From Roseivirga pacifica (GTDB taxonomy: Bacteria > Bacteroidota > Bacteroidia > Cytophagales > Cyclobacteriaceae), in NCBI RefSeq assembly GCF_900111145.1, contig NZ_FOIR01000001.1, forward strand, positions 813,501 through 877,500: a stretch of 64,000 nucleotides of DNA, in the 5' to 3' direction. The position numbers and the translations under genes are program-made. The notes beneath the pieces are model-generated. The model was not told the DNA's origin and searched no databases. It was given only the letters and a program-made list of their open reading frames with translations. Shown in pieces: positions 43,025 to 51,705 of the stretch (positions are counted from its first letter, which is position 1; each line of letters begins with the position of its first letter).

Positions 43025-44008
43025 GAACTGATAACTCCCCATAATGGCCAAATGATCTGAAGTGATTTTCACCGAGTCGAGCGATTTGCAATTGATGCCT
43101 TTTGAGTGAAAAATGTAGTCTATTGGGATTTGTGCCACAAACGGATTCCAAGCAGGGAAGGTGGGTACGAACTTTTTGCGGCTGTCTTCTAAGTCGGTCG
43201 AGGCTTTAAACTCCTTCATGCGTTTGTCCCATGGTACCGTGTTGAAGTCGCCCAACACTAAGAATTCACCCCCGTTTTGCTGCACAAACTCGCTGGCTTG
43301 TCTTATGTGCGCATTCCGATGCTGCCACTTGGCTTTGTTGCGTGGAGAGCGCGTGTGCAAAGTCAGAAAGTTGATGGCCTCATTTTCAATCAAAACTTGG
43401 CCACTCAGGTTGGCGGTGCCTTCCCAGAGGTGTTCATCTATGTTTTGCAAAGGAAATTTACTGAATACGGCAATGCCTTGTCCGGCATCTTTTTGTCTTA
43501 AAACCTTAAAGTAAGGGTATTCATCGGCTAGTTTTGCCTCTAATTCATCTGCCCACTTATTGCTTACTTCCTGAAAGGAAATGAAATCTGGGGAGAGATT
43601 TTTCACATTTTCAATAGTTTGGTCATAGGCGGTGTTTGATGACAGCACGTTGAACTGCATTACTTTCAATTTGGCATCGCCCTGTTCAAATTGAGAGCGA
43701 ACGCCAATGGATGTGTTTACTTTTACAAGCAGTAAAAAGTATACCACAAAGTTGACTGTAGACACACGGTAGTGGCGCTTAAAAATCCAGAAAATGCTGA
43801 GCAAACCGTAGGCTAACATGGCCTGAAACAAGAATGACTGGAGCATGGTAAGTGAATAGTTAAAGGTGGGCACCAATAGAAAGATGCCCGGAATCATAAA
43901 CAATGCAGCCCAAATTCGCTCTTTATTGGCCGGTTGCCTAAACCAGCAATACCAGCGAACTAAGAATAGAATGGCCTTCATCAAAAATTTTAACTTATAG
44001 GCTTTCAT
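43022..44008 (-). CDS. Endonuclease/exonuclease/phosphatase family protein with N-terminal membrane helices
   Basis: This 328-residue protein has three hydrophobic segments in residues 10-100 and then an EEP domain. Catalytic residues are visible in VMQFNVLSSN, ISFQEVSN, FLVLGDFNTVPW and ITSDHLAIMG, covering the metal-binding and His/Asp motifs of the DNase I-like fold. The substrate may be a nucleic acid, phospholipid or inositol phosphate. The catalytic domain follows the membrane anchors, so which side it faces is not certain. It overlaps creD by 14 bases. Confidence 0.87.
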   Translation of the reverse strand: MKAYKLKFLMKAILFLVRWYCWFRQPANKERIWAALFMIPGIFLLVPTFNYSLTMLQSFLFQAMLAYGLLSIFWIFKRHYRVSTVNFVVYFLLLVKVNTSIGVRSQFEQGDAKLKVMQFNVLSSNTAYDQTIENVKNLSPDFISFQEVSNKWADELEAKLADEYPYFKVLRQKDAGQGIAVFSKFPLQNIDEHLWEGTANLSGQVLIENEAINFLTLHTRSPRNKAKWQHRNAHIRQASEFVQQNGGEFLVLGDFNTVPWDKRMKEFKASTDLEDSRKKFVPTFPAWNPFVAQIPIDYIFHSKGINCKSLDSVKITSDHLAIMGSYQF

Positions 44009-45404
44009 GTGCTATTCTTTTTGTGGGTTTAATGTTATACCAATCAACTTTTCTGGACAAATGCATGCATATTCCTAAGACAACAAGCAGGCCAAAACTA
44101 CCAACGAGCAAAGCAAAGTCTTCCATTTGTAAAATCACATAAATAAATGTGTAAATGAGTGAAAAGAAGCCGGCCATTGTCAGCGCTAGTTTTTTGCTTT
44201 GAAGTATTGAGGCAGAATACACCGAAAGCATTCCGATAATAATGAGTGCCGCCAAAATGTAGGCTGGTGTAAAACCAATTACTTCCGACAAGGACAAAAG
44301 CAAAGTGTAGAAAATGCTGAGCGCCAAACCCACCAAAATGTACTGAATAGGGTGAATTTTCTTCTTGTTGAGAATTTCAATAAAGAAGAATGTAATAAAG
44401 GTGAGGAAGAGAATAAGCACCGCATATTTGGCCGAACGTGTGTTTTGCTGATAGTTATCTACCGGTTGAAAAAGACTTACGCCAAATGCTGATTGCTTGA
44501 TGCTGTGCGTTCTGCCAATCCATTTTTGTGGGTAGTTTCTATTGAGGTCAAAAACAGACCATTCTGAAGCGAATCCACTTTTGTCAGTCGTGTAATCGTC
44601 AGGCAAGAATTGCCCCGTAAAACTTGGGTGTTGCCAGCTTGACTTTAGCGCTATGCTCGTGCTTTTTCCAACCGGGTTGAAAAGCAGCTCTTTGGTGCCC
44701 CTAATGTCTAAAGTGGTATTAAAAGCGATGGTAGATTTGCTTGGGTCTATGGCGATTCGTGCATTTACTCCCGATTGTTTATCGATAGAAACAGGGCTTG
44801 CTATTCCGTATTCATTATTCGATTGCCCTAAGTCTAGCGAGAGATAGGCAGGAACTCCCGGCTCCATGTTGTACTTACCTTTATCTAGCGAAAATTTTAT
44901 GTTCGATTGAATGCCCCGTAAATCGGGTATGCCCATGGATATGGTTGCTTCGTTCCACAGAATGTTTTCGGGCTGATCTGTAAACTCTGAAAAATCGAAC
45001 TCGGAAAAGCTGCCGGCAATTTTCAGGCTGGTGGAATAAACGATCACTTCATAAATACCTCTTTTGCGTGTTTCAGGAGCTATATCACCATTAATATTGA
45101 GTTCCTCTGGTAAAAAGTGTGCATAGCTGCGCACTGTATATGCGCCTTTTTCTCCGCTAAGTTCTTTTTCGAAAGGAATGCTGATTATAGGGCCAGTGAG
45201 CTCTAGCGGTGCAGCCCATTTTTTCCAAACCTCTTGGGCTGCAAACTCTTGATTTGATTGCCTTTCTCTTATCAGCGACTTTATCATCGCGTTGGGAATA
45301 AGCAAAATGGCGATCAAGAGGCCTATTGAAAGTAGCTTTACGCTTACCGAGTTTTTGATCGCATGATTGATCTTTTCAAATGTGGTTTCTGGCTGCTGTT
45401 CCAT
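43995..45404 (-). CDS. creD: Cell envelope integrity protein CreD family
   Basis: This 469-residue inner-membrane protein has one N-terminal helix (about 24-42), a large beta-rich extracytoplasmic domain (about 50-310) and five C-terminal helices. Family landmarks are IPNAMIKSLIRERQSNQ, RGIYEVIVYSTSLKIAGSF and SAKYAVLILFLTFITFFFIE. In enterobacteria creD belongs to the CreBC regulon and affects envelope integrity and colicin tolerance. Here it lies instead behind a winged-helix regulator. ATG 45404 is preferred over TTG 45437, which falls inside the operator-like dyad. Confidence 0.88.
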   Translation of the reverse strand: MEQQPETTFEKINHAIKNSVSVKLLSIGLLIAILLIPNAMIKSLIRERQSNQEFAAQEVWKKWAAPLELTGPIISIPFEKELSGEKGAYTVRSYAHFLPEELNINGDIAPETRKRGIYEVIVYSTSLKIAGSFSEFDFSEFTDQPENILWNEATISMGIPDLRGIQSNIKFSLDKGKYNMEPGVPAYLSLDLGQSNNEYGIASPVSIDKQSGVNARIAIDPSKSTIAFNTTLDIRGTKELLFNPVGKSTSIALKSSWQHPSFTGQFLPDDYTTDKSGFASEWSVFDLNRNYPQKWIGRTHSIKQSAFGVSLFQPVDNYQQNTRSAKYAVLILFLTFITFFFIEILNKKKIHPIQYILVGLALSIFYTLLLSLSEVIGFTPAYILAALIIIGMLSVYSASILQSKKLALTMAGFFSLIYTFIYVILQMEDFALLVGSFGLLVVLGICMHLSRKVDWYNIKPTKRIAHESL

Positions 45405-45417
45405 AATCTGTTTATTT

Positions 45418-45441
45418 AAAAGTACTTTGTTTTTCAAAGTG
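45418..45441. promoter_or_regulatory. Operator-like dyad upstream of creD
   Basis: AAAAGTACTTTG is followed by TTTTT and CAAAGTG: inverted arms TACTTTG/CAAAGT around a 5-base spacer. The first 12 bases are identical to the copy at 46382-46393 in front of the first gene of this operon. Confidence 0.6.
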
Positions 45442-45464
45442 AGTGAGTAAAATTTTTTAGTTCA

Positions 45465-45758
45465 TTATTTCTGTCCTTTTATCAATGCCTCAAGTGCATC
45501 TATATGTGCTTTGAATGCTTTTTTGCCATCAGCTGTAGCGGCATATTTTGTGTTGGGCTTTCTCCCTATAAAGGTCTTGTTCACTTGAATGAATGCTTCT
45601 TTTTCCAGTGCTTTCAAATGGCTTGCCAAGTTGCCATCGGTTACGGCAAGCAACTCCTTTAGGCGGTTAAAGTCCATGGCATCGCCAGCAATTAGTGCCG
45701 ACATTATGCCTAACCGCACCCTATTTTCAAAAGCCTTATTTAGTTTGTGAATATCCAC
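45465..45758 (-). CDS. Winged-helix transcriptional regulator
   Basis: This 97-residue regulator is of the small ArsR/MarR-like winged-helix type (HTH_34). Recognition region: FNRLKELLAVTDGNLASHLKALEKE; wing: IQVNKTFIGRKPNTKYAATADGKKAF. The start is GTG 45758, two bases after the stop of the upstream membrane protein. The longer frame would run through that gene. It lies between the membrane-protein gene and creD. The paired dyads at 45418-45441 and 46382-46405 are good candidates for its binding sites. Confidence 0.87.
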   Translation of the reverse strand: MDIHKLNKAFENRVRLGIMSALIAGDAMDFNRLKELLAVTDGNLASHLKALEKEAFIQVNKTFIGRKPNTKYAATADGKKAFKAHIDALEALIKGQK

Positions 45759-45760
45759 GC

Positions 45761-46378
45761 TTAGCGTTCGTACTTGTAATACATTACTGCCCCATAAATA
45801 ATATGTAGCAGGCCAAATCCGGCCGCCCAAAAGTACAACCCATAGCCGGTATAAACGCAGGCTATCAGGCCTAAAAGTATTTCAGAAAGCCCAAGCAAGC
45901 GTATGTCTCTGTAAGTGAAGTAACTGGCGTTTAGTAGGCCAAGTCCGTAGAATATCAATGTCATAGGAGCTACAAATTTAATGTAGCCTTCTTTGTAAAA
46001 GATTACGGCCAAAGCACCACCAACCGCTAAAGGAATTAATAGATTTATTACCAGTTGCTGGGCATTTTTATCCCAAAACACCAAGCCTAGTTTTTTGGCT
46101 TTTCTTTTAGAAAGAACTACACCGGTAATTATGGCCAAGCTCAAAACACCGAGCGCATCGAGCAAAAGAACCGTTACATTTTCTTTTACACTGCGCACCA
46201 GTTGCTCAGTATAGCCTACGGTTTCGTAAGAGTAGGCCACCTCGTAGGCTATATATGCGCCAATAAGTGCATAAATGCCCGCCATTATTCCGGAAAGTCC
46301 ACTAAGCGAAATAAAGCGAGACGACCGCTCCATGATTGAGCGGATCTCCGAAATGTCTTTCAAGTAATCTTTTTCCAT
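45761..46378 (-). CDS. Hypothetical multi-pass membrane protein
   Basis: This 205-residue protein has a short cytosolic N-terminus (MEKDYLKDISEIRSIMERSSRFISLSG) and about six membrane helices. Proteins of this shape, starting with an EIRSIMERSSRF-like segment, commonly sit next to winged-helix regulators in Bacteroidota, but I cannot name a function. It is the first gene of the creD operon, and its stop is two bases from the regulator start. Confidence 0.7.
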   Translation of the reverse strand: MEKDYLKDISEIRSIMERSSRFISLSGLSGIMAGIYALIGAYIAYEVAYSYETVGYTEQLVRSVKENVTVLLLDALGVLSLAIITGVVLSKRKAKKLGLVFWDKNAQQLVINLLIPLAVGGALAVIFYKEGYIKFVAPMTLIFYGLGLLNASYFTYRDIRLLGLSEILLGLIACVYTGYGLYFWAAGFGLLHIIYGAVMYYKYER

Positions 46379-46381
46379 TAT

Positions 46382-46405
46382 AAAAGTACTTTGAATTGCA
46401 AAGTA
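46382..46405. promoter_or_regulatory. Operator-like dyad upstream of the creD operon
   Basis: AAAAGTACTTTG, AATTG, CAAAGTA: a perfect 7-bp inverted repeat TACTTTG/CAAAGTA with a 5-base spacer, immediately before the first gene. It matches the copy before creD. Confidence 0.65.
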
Positions 46406-46462
46406 AATAAAATGATGTGAAATAAGCCTTTTTCAAGAATTATTTTTTTGGTTTGCTTTCAA

Positions 46463-47053
46463 ATGCACTCCTCGGCTGAAGTACAACTCAAGCAGTCGCT
46501 CGCTAAAGGTGAGCCAGCAGCGTTTGAATCTTTGTTCAAAACGTACTTTCAGATGCTTGCCGTTTTTGCCAAAAAGATGGTTGGCGATTTAGAAACCGCT
46601 GAGGACATGGTGCAAGAGGTTTTTATCAAACTGTACGATAAAAAGGATAGCCTCCATTTGCACGGTTCGCTTAAATCCTTCTTGTTTCAATCGGTGCGGA
46701 ACAAATGTTTGGACCACTTGCGGTCCCAACAATCAAAACAGGGTCATCACGATTATATTAAGGAGACAGCCGAAACACTGGACTTTGATCCAGCCGATTT
46801 GATGGAACAAACCGAATTGGAACACAAGATCTATCAAGTAATTGCCGAACTGCCAGAGCAATGCCAGCTTATTTTCAAGATGAATCGCTTTGATGGAAAG
46901 AAGAATCAGGAGATTGCCGATGAGCTGGGCATATCAAAACGCACGGTGGAAACACAAATTTCCAAAGCCCTAAAACGCCTTAAAACAGAAGTATTCGACT
47001 ATTTACAGGTGCTTGTAATATTGTTCATCTATTTTTTTCAAAAATATTTTTAA
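46463..47053 (+). CDS. FecI-like ECF sigma factor
   Basis: This 196-residue ECF sigma factor has region 2 at about 15-85 (FESLFKTYFQMLAVFAKKMV, AEDMVQEVFIKLYDKKDSL) and region 4 at about 120-180 (LPEQCQLIFKMNRFDGKKNQEIADELGISKRTVETQISKALKRLK), the form typical of Bacteroidota sigma factors paired with FecR. The C-terminus ends in a hydrophobic stretch (LQVLVILFIYFFQKYF). ATG 46463 is preferred over TTG 46448. A FecR gene follows 47 bases later. Confidence 0.92.
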   Translation: MHSSAEVQLKQSLAKGEPAAFESLFKTYFQMLAVFAKKMVGDLETAEDMVQEVFIKLYDKKDSLHLHGSLKSFLFQSVRNKCLDHLRSQQSKQGHHDYIKETAETLDFDPADLMEQTELEHKIYQVIAELPEQCQLIFKMNRFDGKKNQEIADELGISKRTVETQISKALKRLKTEVFDYLQVLVILFIYFFQKYF

Positions 47054-47100
47054 TCTGCATACGTGTATGAAAGCTGCCGCCCGTCTTGCTTGTGAATGAT

Positions 47101-48075
47101 ATGAATGACCATAGAGATCATATCGATGAAACTACGCTATTGAAGTACTACCTGAACCAGCTAGATCAGGAAGCCAAAACGGCTGTGGATAAATGGCTGG
47201 AGCAGGAAGAAAACAGCAAAGCGTATGAGCAATGGGTGCGCATATGGCAGAAGGCCGATGCGGTTGAAGATTTTGAAAAGATTGATGTTGAAGCAAACTG
47301 GCAGCGTTTTCAGCAAAGTGTCGGCACTGGTAAGCAAAGCTTCTGGAGTGCTTGGAAAGTGGCGGCTTCATTACTGCTTGTAGCGGTATTCGCTTTTATA
47401 ATTGTAAAGTATAATGGACAAAATGAAAGCGGAACGTGGATAAACTATCAGGCACAAGCTAATGACGACTTGGTTACGCTTTCTGACGGCACACAGGTTT
47501 GGTTAAAAGAAGGAGCCACAATTCGCTATCCGCAAGAATTTGTTGGGAGCGAAAGACCGGTAGAACTAACTGGTGAGGCTTACTTTGATGTAGCTCACAA
47601 TGCCGAAAAGCCTTTTAAGGTTAAGGCAAGTGAAACCACAACCGAGGTTTTGGGTACTTCTTTTAACTTAAGAAGTGCTAGTGAAATCGCTCCATTAGAG
47701 TTGGTGCTTTTAACCGGAAAAGTGCGTTTTAGTACCGAAAACGAAATGGTGATTTTGCAGCCAGGCCAAAAAGTGGCGTTAAACAGTTCGGGCTTTATTA
47801 CCAAAGCTGCGAACGACAACGTGAACTACTTGGCTTGGAGAACTGGCTTGTTTGTTTTCGAAAACACATCAATGGAACAGGTAATGGCTGACTTGGCAAA
47901 TGCTTATGGCTTTAATTACCAATTCCAATCTGCTACATTCTCTTCATGTCCGCTTACAAGTAAGTATGAGCAAGAATCGCTCGAGGACATCTTCCTTTCG
48001 CTCGAAGTACTGTTTGGTGCGCAAATTACCCAAACAGGCGATCAGGTTACGATCATCGGTGGTCAGTGTAACTAA
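47101..48075 (+). CDS. FecR-family anti-sigma factor
   Basis: This 324-residue anti-sigma has an N-terminal cytosolic region (1-80), one membrane helix (about 84-103), a periplasmic FecR domain (about 125-220; VTLSDGTQVWLKEGATIRYP, VELTGEAYFDVAHNAEKPFKV) and a C-terminal DUF4974/STN-like domain (about 250-324; TSMEQVMADLANAYGFNYQF, CPLTSKYEQESLEDIFLSL). It would bind the FecI-like sigma until signalled from the outer membrane. ATG 47101 is chosen over TTG 47086. The next gene begins 21 bases after its stop. Confidence 0.92.
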   Translation: MNDHRDHIDETTLLKYYLNQLDQEAKTAVDKWLEQEENSKAYEQWVRIWQKADAVEDFEKIDVEANWQRFQQSVGTGKQSFWSAWKVAASLLLVAVFAFIIVKYNGQNESGTWINYQAQANDDLVTLSDGTQVWLKEGATIRYPQEFVGSERPVELTGEAYFDVAHNAEKPFKVKASETTTEVLGTSFNLRSASEIAPLELVLLTGKVRFSTENEMVILQPGQKVALNSSGFITKAANDNVNYLAWRTGLFVFENTSMEQVMADLANAYGFNYQFQSATFSSCPLTSKYEQESLEDIFLSLEVLFGAQITQTGDQVTIIGGQCN

Positions 48076-48096
48076 GCAATTTTTAACTCAAATATT

Positions 48097-48732
48097 ATGA
48101 ACAACGTTAAACGAACACTCTTCGTAATGGTCTTGCTTGTCGTAGCGGTAAGCGCAAAGGCTCAAAACTCCGACATCAGAACCATTTTCGACTCTAAAGG
48201 AGAGCGCAGCAATGGTGGTTATGGAGGTATTACCACTGGTTATTCGAAAATTGCCGATAGAGATGCCCTTTTGGTCGGAGGGCAAGGCGCTTGGTTAATC
48301 AACCATCAATTCGGAATTGGCTTGGCCGGAACAGGCTTTATGACAGAACGCGAATTCGATAGTGAACTGAACAATCGCTATTTGGTAACCGGTGGCTACG
48401 GTGGCTTAATGCTCGAATTTATTGCGTTTCCGCAAAGCCCAATCCACCTGAGCTTTCCGCTTGTAGTAGGTGCTGGTGGCGTAAGTTATTCTCGTTCTAC
48501 CAGAGATTACGAATTGGGTTTTTCTGAAGATAGCCAAGCATTCTTTGTGGTAGAACCAGGTGCCGAAATAGAAATGAATGTTATCAGTTTTATGCGTTTG
48601 TCGTTTGGGGTGAAATATCGTTTTACTTCAGACATAGACCTGACATACTTAAACTCTGGCGACCGCATTTTAGAGCAAGATGCACTGCGTGGCCTCACTG
48701 GTACTGTGGCTTTAAAATTTGGTAAATTTTAG
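48097..48732 (+). CDS. Outer-membrane beta-barrel-like protein
   Basis: This 211-residue protein has a signal peptide (MNNVKRTLFVMVLLVVAVSAKAQ) and alternating beta-strands with Gly-rich turns (GGYGGITTGYSKIADRDALLVGGQG, YLVTGGYGGLMLEF), ending AVKF-like in GTVALKFGKF. It is homologous to the C-terminal half of the following protein. Nothing indicates enzymatic activity; it looks like a small eight-stranded barrel. It lies directly behind FecR and ahead of a terminator at 48771-48796. Confidence 0.75.
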   Translation: MNNVKRTLFVMVLLVVAVSAKAQNSDIRTIFDSKGERSNGGYGGITTGYSKIADRDALLVGGQGAWLINHQFGIGLAGTGFMTEREFDSELNNRYLVTGGYGGLMLEFIAFPQSPIHLSFPLVVGAGGVSYSRSTRDYELGFSEDSQAFFVVEPGAEIEMNVISFMRLSFGVKYRFTSDIDLTYLNSGDRILEQDALRGLTGTVALKFGKF

Positions 48733-48770
48733 TGATACAATTATTTAGACCGTAATTTCGTAGCACAATT

Positions 48771-48796
48771 AAGTCCGGTGAATAGCCGGGCTTTTT
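48771..48796 (+). terminator. Intrinsic terminator after the first barrel gene
   Basis: AAGTCCGG (48771-48778) pairs with CCGGGCTT (48786-48793), with one G-T pair, and ends in a T-tract at 48792-48796. It stands 10 bases before the next ATG, so it may separate the two barrel genes or act as an attenuator. Confidence 0.8.
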
Positions 48797-48805
48797 CACA
48801 TTTCC

Positions 48806-50053
48806 ATGGCGCGTTACATACTTACATTTTTATTGCTTATCGGTTCAGTTCAGGCCTTTGCCCAAGCCGATGGACTTTTGAACAGGCCCTTTACCCTAAA
48901 TGAGCAGAATACCGCAGTAGAAGACATTCTGAAGAAGCTGGAATCTGACGATTTGCGCTTTACATATTCTCCGCAGGTTTTTGATGTTAAACGCAGAGTC
49001 ACTGTCAACTTTAGGCAAGAAAAACTAAGTGTTATTCTGCAAACACTCTTTCGCGCGCAAGACATGGAAATGGTGGTAATGGGCAGCCAAGTGCTGATTA
49101 GAAAAAAGAAGGCTCCGGCAAAAGAAGAGCCAGACACTACCGCCAACTCGCTCAAGCCAGCGGTTACAATTGCTCCAACTATTGCTAGCGAACCGAAGAC
49201 TAATCCCCAAGACTCGCTGCGTACTGCTGAAGTAGCGCAGCCTGACACAGTTCAGGTTCAGCAAACGCCAGAACCAGAAGGCACTGGTGGAGTAGGAGCA
49301 GATGTTGAGCGCACTGAATTGAATACTGCGGCTTTTGTGGCTTCAACCTCAGTTTATGGAAGAGCGCCATTGGCCTTAAAAACCGACTCTACGAGTTATA
49401 ACCTCCAATTGGCAGAACAGTTGGATTTTCTATTGAGAAGGTACAGAACCTTTGTACAACAACCCGTAGCAGAGGCTAAACCACAGAAAAGCCGAGAAAT
49501 ACGCACTTTAGCCGACCGTAGAGGCTTTAGGTTTGCCGCCTCTCTAAATGTAGCTGCCACACCTATAGTTGATCAAACAGGCATTTTGATTGGTGGCCGA
49601 TTCAACTTTAAGTCGAGTCCGAGTTTTGGGGTGGGTTTTGCCGGGGCAGGCTTTCTTTCACCTAAAATATTAGACCAACGTTTTGATACCAACCACCGTA
49701 TTTCGGGTGGTTATGGTGGATTCCTTTTTGAGTACACGGCTTTTCCTAGAAGCAAAGTGCACGTTAACTTGCCTTTGTTAATTGGTGGTGGAGGCGTTAC
49801 CTACATTAAAAATGATATAACTAGTCCTGATCTAACGCCAGAGGATACGCGGCCAATATTTGTAGCCGAAGGTGGTGTTGAACTTGAAGTGAATATATTC
49901 CCATTTTTTAGAATTGGCTTAGGTGCTATTTATAGGCACACCTCTAATGGTGCATTGCGTTATACCCAAGAAAACGGTGGAGGAGTTATTTTTGCCACCG
50001 AGGATTTAAGTGGGCTTAGTGGAATGATTAACCTGAAACTTGGCAGGTTCTAG
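48806..50053 (+). CDS. STN domain fused to an outer-membrane barrel
   Basis: This 415-residue protein has a signal peptide (MARYILTFLLLIGSVQAFAQ), then an STN domain (about 24-100; RPFTLNEQNTAVEDILKKL, VTVNFRQEKLSVILQTLF, MEMVVMGSQVLIRKK). A long low-complexity Pro/Thr/Ala linker (about 100-165) and a C-terminal domain (about 240-415) homologous to the preceding protein follow (SGGYGGFLFEYTAFP, LPLLIGGGGVTYI). STN domains normally sit on TonB-dependent receptors or secretins and signal to FecR. This protein has no plug and no TonB-receptor-sized barrel, so the architecture is unusual. A FecI/FecR pair lies just upstream. Confidence 0.8.
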   Translation: MARYILTFLLLIGSVQAFAQADGLLNRPFTLNEQNTAVEDILKKLESDDLRFTYSPQVFDVKRRVTVNFRQEKLSVILQTLFRAQDMEMVVMGSQVLIRKKKAPAKEEPDTTANSLKPAVTIAPTIASEPKTNPQDSLRTAEVAQPDTVQVQQTPEPEGTGGVGADVERTELNTAAFVASTSVYGRAPLALKTDSTSYNLQLAEQLDFLLRRYRTFVQQPVAEAKPQKSREIRTLADRRGFRFAASLNVAATPIVDQTGILIGGRFNFKSSPSFGVGFAGAGFLSPKILDQRFDTNHRISGGYGGFLFEYTAFPRSKVHVNLPLLIGGGGVTYIKNDITSPDLTPEDTRPIFVAEGGVELEVNIFPFFRIGLGAIYRHTSNGALRYTQENGGGVIFATEDLSGLSGMINLKLGRF

Positions 50054-50136
50054 CTTAAGCATCAGCTGTTAGGTTTTCTTTTCTTATCTTGAATGAGGCG
50101 AAGCTGTACCCTTTGCACGCCCTCAATTTATAGCAT

Positions 50137-50646
50137 ATGATTATAGAGATACTTGCCGCGATAATTGCCACTGTGCTTGGCGGGCTTTTTCCACTAATTA
50201 GAAAGTTCGCTAAAAGCCGCTTTGATAAGCTCTACGCCAAAGGTAAATATGGAAAATTCCATCAGTCAGTTGCCAAACTACTTGATATTGAAGTGGGCGA
50301 AGAGAAATCCTTCGATAAACGACTAGAAGAAAACTTTGAGAAGCTGCAGAAGGCATTTGAAAAGGTGGAGCACGCCACCGAAGATTTTAATGAGCTACTG
50401 CGTGAAAAAGAGGCGAGTGTTCTGGTAATGAAAGAGCAGGTGGAAGTGCTTTCTAGAAAGGAAGAAAACCTAAAATCGAAAATGGAATCTATGGGCGAAT
50501 CGCCAGACGAGACCCAAAAACTATTTGAGGAGAGTATTGCGAAAATGCGTAAAAGAAATGCCCGAAGAGATTATGCAATTTTTGTATTTGCAGTCATCTT
50601 CTCCGGGCTAATTACTTACCTAGTTAGGCACTATGTTAATGTATAA
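50137..50646 (+). CDS. Small coiled-coil membrane protein of unknown function
   Basis: This 169-residue protein has a hydrophobic N-terminal segment (MIIEILAAIIATVLGGLFPLI), a highly charged helical middle with coiled-coil character (about 55-125; EENFEKLQKAFEKVEHATEDF) and a C-terminal membrane helix (about 145-165; AIFVFAVIFSGLITYLV). Both ends are probably in the membrane with the coil on one side. No named family recognised. It ends 3 bases before the convergent arsenite transporter stop. Confidence 0.6.
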   Translation: MIIEILAAIIATVLGGLFPLIRKFAKSRFDKLYAKGKYGKFHQSVAKLLDIEVGEEKSFDKRLEENFEKLQKAFEKVEHATEDFNELLREKEASVLVMKEQVEVLSRKEENLKSKMESMGESPDETQKLFEESIAKMRKRNARRDYAIFVFAVIFSGLITYLVRHYVNV

Positions 50647-50649
50647 TGC

Positions 50650-51705
50650 CTAAGCTGTAGCTGGTTTATCGTAGTATTTCTTCTTTAACCAGAAAGACAC
50701 GCGCACTAACAATATAAGTGCTGGCACCTCTACAAGCGGGCCAATTACCCCTGCAAATGCTTGCCCCGAATTAAGCCCAAATACGGCAATGGCTACTGCA
50801 ATTGCCAGTTCAAAGTTGTTGCCCGCTGCCGTAAATGCAACGGATGCGTTTTTATCGTATTCTGCTCCCATGGCTTTGCTAAAAAAGAAGCCGATTAGGA
50901 ACATAAGTGCAAAGTATACAAGTAACGGAATAGCGATTCGTACCACATCCATTGGTATTTCCACAATCAATTCACCTTTTAGCGAGAACATTACCACAAT
51001 AGTAAAAAGCAGTGCAATTAATGTTATTGGCGAAATGGTTGGAATGAACTTGTTCACGTACCAATCTTCTCCTTTTAGTTTCACCAAAATGCTTCTGCTG
51101 AGTATTCCCATCAAAAACGGAATACCCAAATAGATGGCCACACTTTCGGCAATGGTAGCAATAGAAATATCTACAATGGCACCTTCGTAGCCGAAAAGAG
51201 GGGGTAATTTGGTAATAAATAGCCAAGCGTAAAAGCTGTAAGCAAACACTTGGAAAACACTGTTTAGCGCAACCAAGCCAGCGCCATATTCGCTGCTGCC
51301 TTCCGCCAAATCGTTCCATACTAGCACCATGGCAATACAGCGGGCCAAACCAATCAGTATCAGTCCGACCATGTATTCTGGGTAATCGTGCAAAAATGTA
51401 AGGGCCAGCACAAACATGAGTACAGGGCCTACTATCCAATTAAGAATTAATGAAATGGATAAGATCTTAACATTGCGAAATACCTGTGGTAAAAGCTTAT
51501 AGTTCACTTTTGCCAGAGGCGGATACATCATTAAAATAAGGCCAATGGCTATGGGAATGTTGGTACTACCGTAACTGAAAGAATCGATAACGGTGGCGCT
51601 AGATGGAAAAACATAGCCAATGGCCACTCCAATGGCCATGGCTAAAAATATCCAAAGCGTTAAGTACCGATCTAAAAAACCGAGTTGCTTCTTTTTGTTA
51701 CTCAT
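50650..51705 (-). CDS. acr3: ACR3-type arsenite efflux transporter
   Basis: This 351-residue inner-membrane carrier of the BASS superfamily has ten helices and exports As(III). The essential cysteine region [19 protein letters not shown] is present, as are [17 protein letters not shown] and [29 protein letters not shown]. Its start overlaps the arsC stop by one base (TAATG). It is the last gene of the operon arsR-arsM-arsC-acr3. Confidence 0.95.
   Translation of the reverse strand: MSNKKKQLGFLDRYLTLWIFLAMAIGVAIGYVFPSSATVIDSFSYGSTNIPIAIGLILMMYPPLAKVNYKLLPQVFRNVKILSISLILNWIVGPVLMFVLALTFLHDYPEYMVGLILIGLARCIAMVLVWNDLAEGSSEYGAGLVALNSVFQVFAYSFYAWLFITKLPPLFGYEGAIVDISIATIAESVAIYLGIPFLMGILSRSILVKLKGEDWYVNKFIPTISPITLIALLFTIVVMFSLKGELIVEIPMDVVRIAIPLLVYFALMFLIGFFFSKAMGAEYDKNASVAFTAAGNNFELAIAVAIAVFGLNSGQAFAGVIGPLVEVPALILLVRVSFWLKKKYYDKPATA

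Noticed and set aside
50972-51439. 155-codon minus-strand frame inside acr3
   Set aside because: It is an alternate frame of a clear membrane transporter, with Arg/Cys/His-rich shadow composition.
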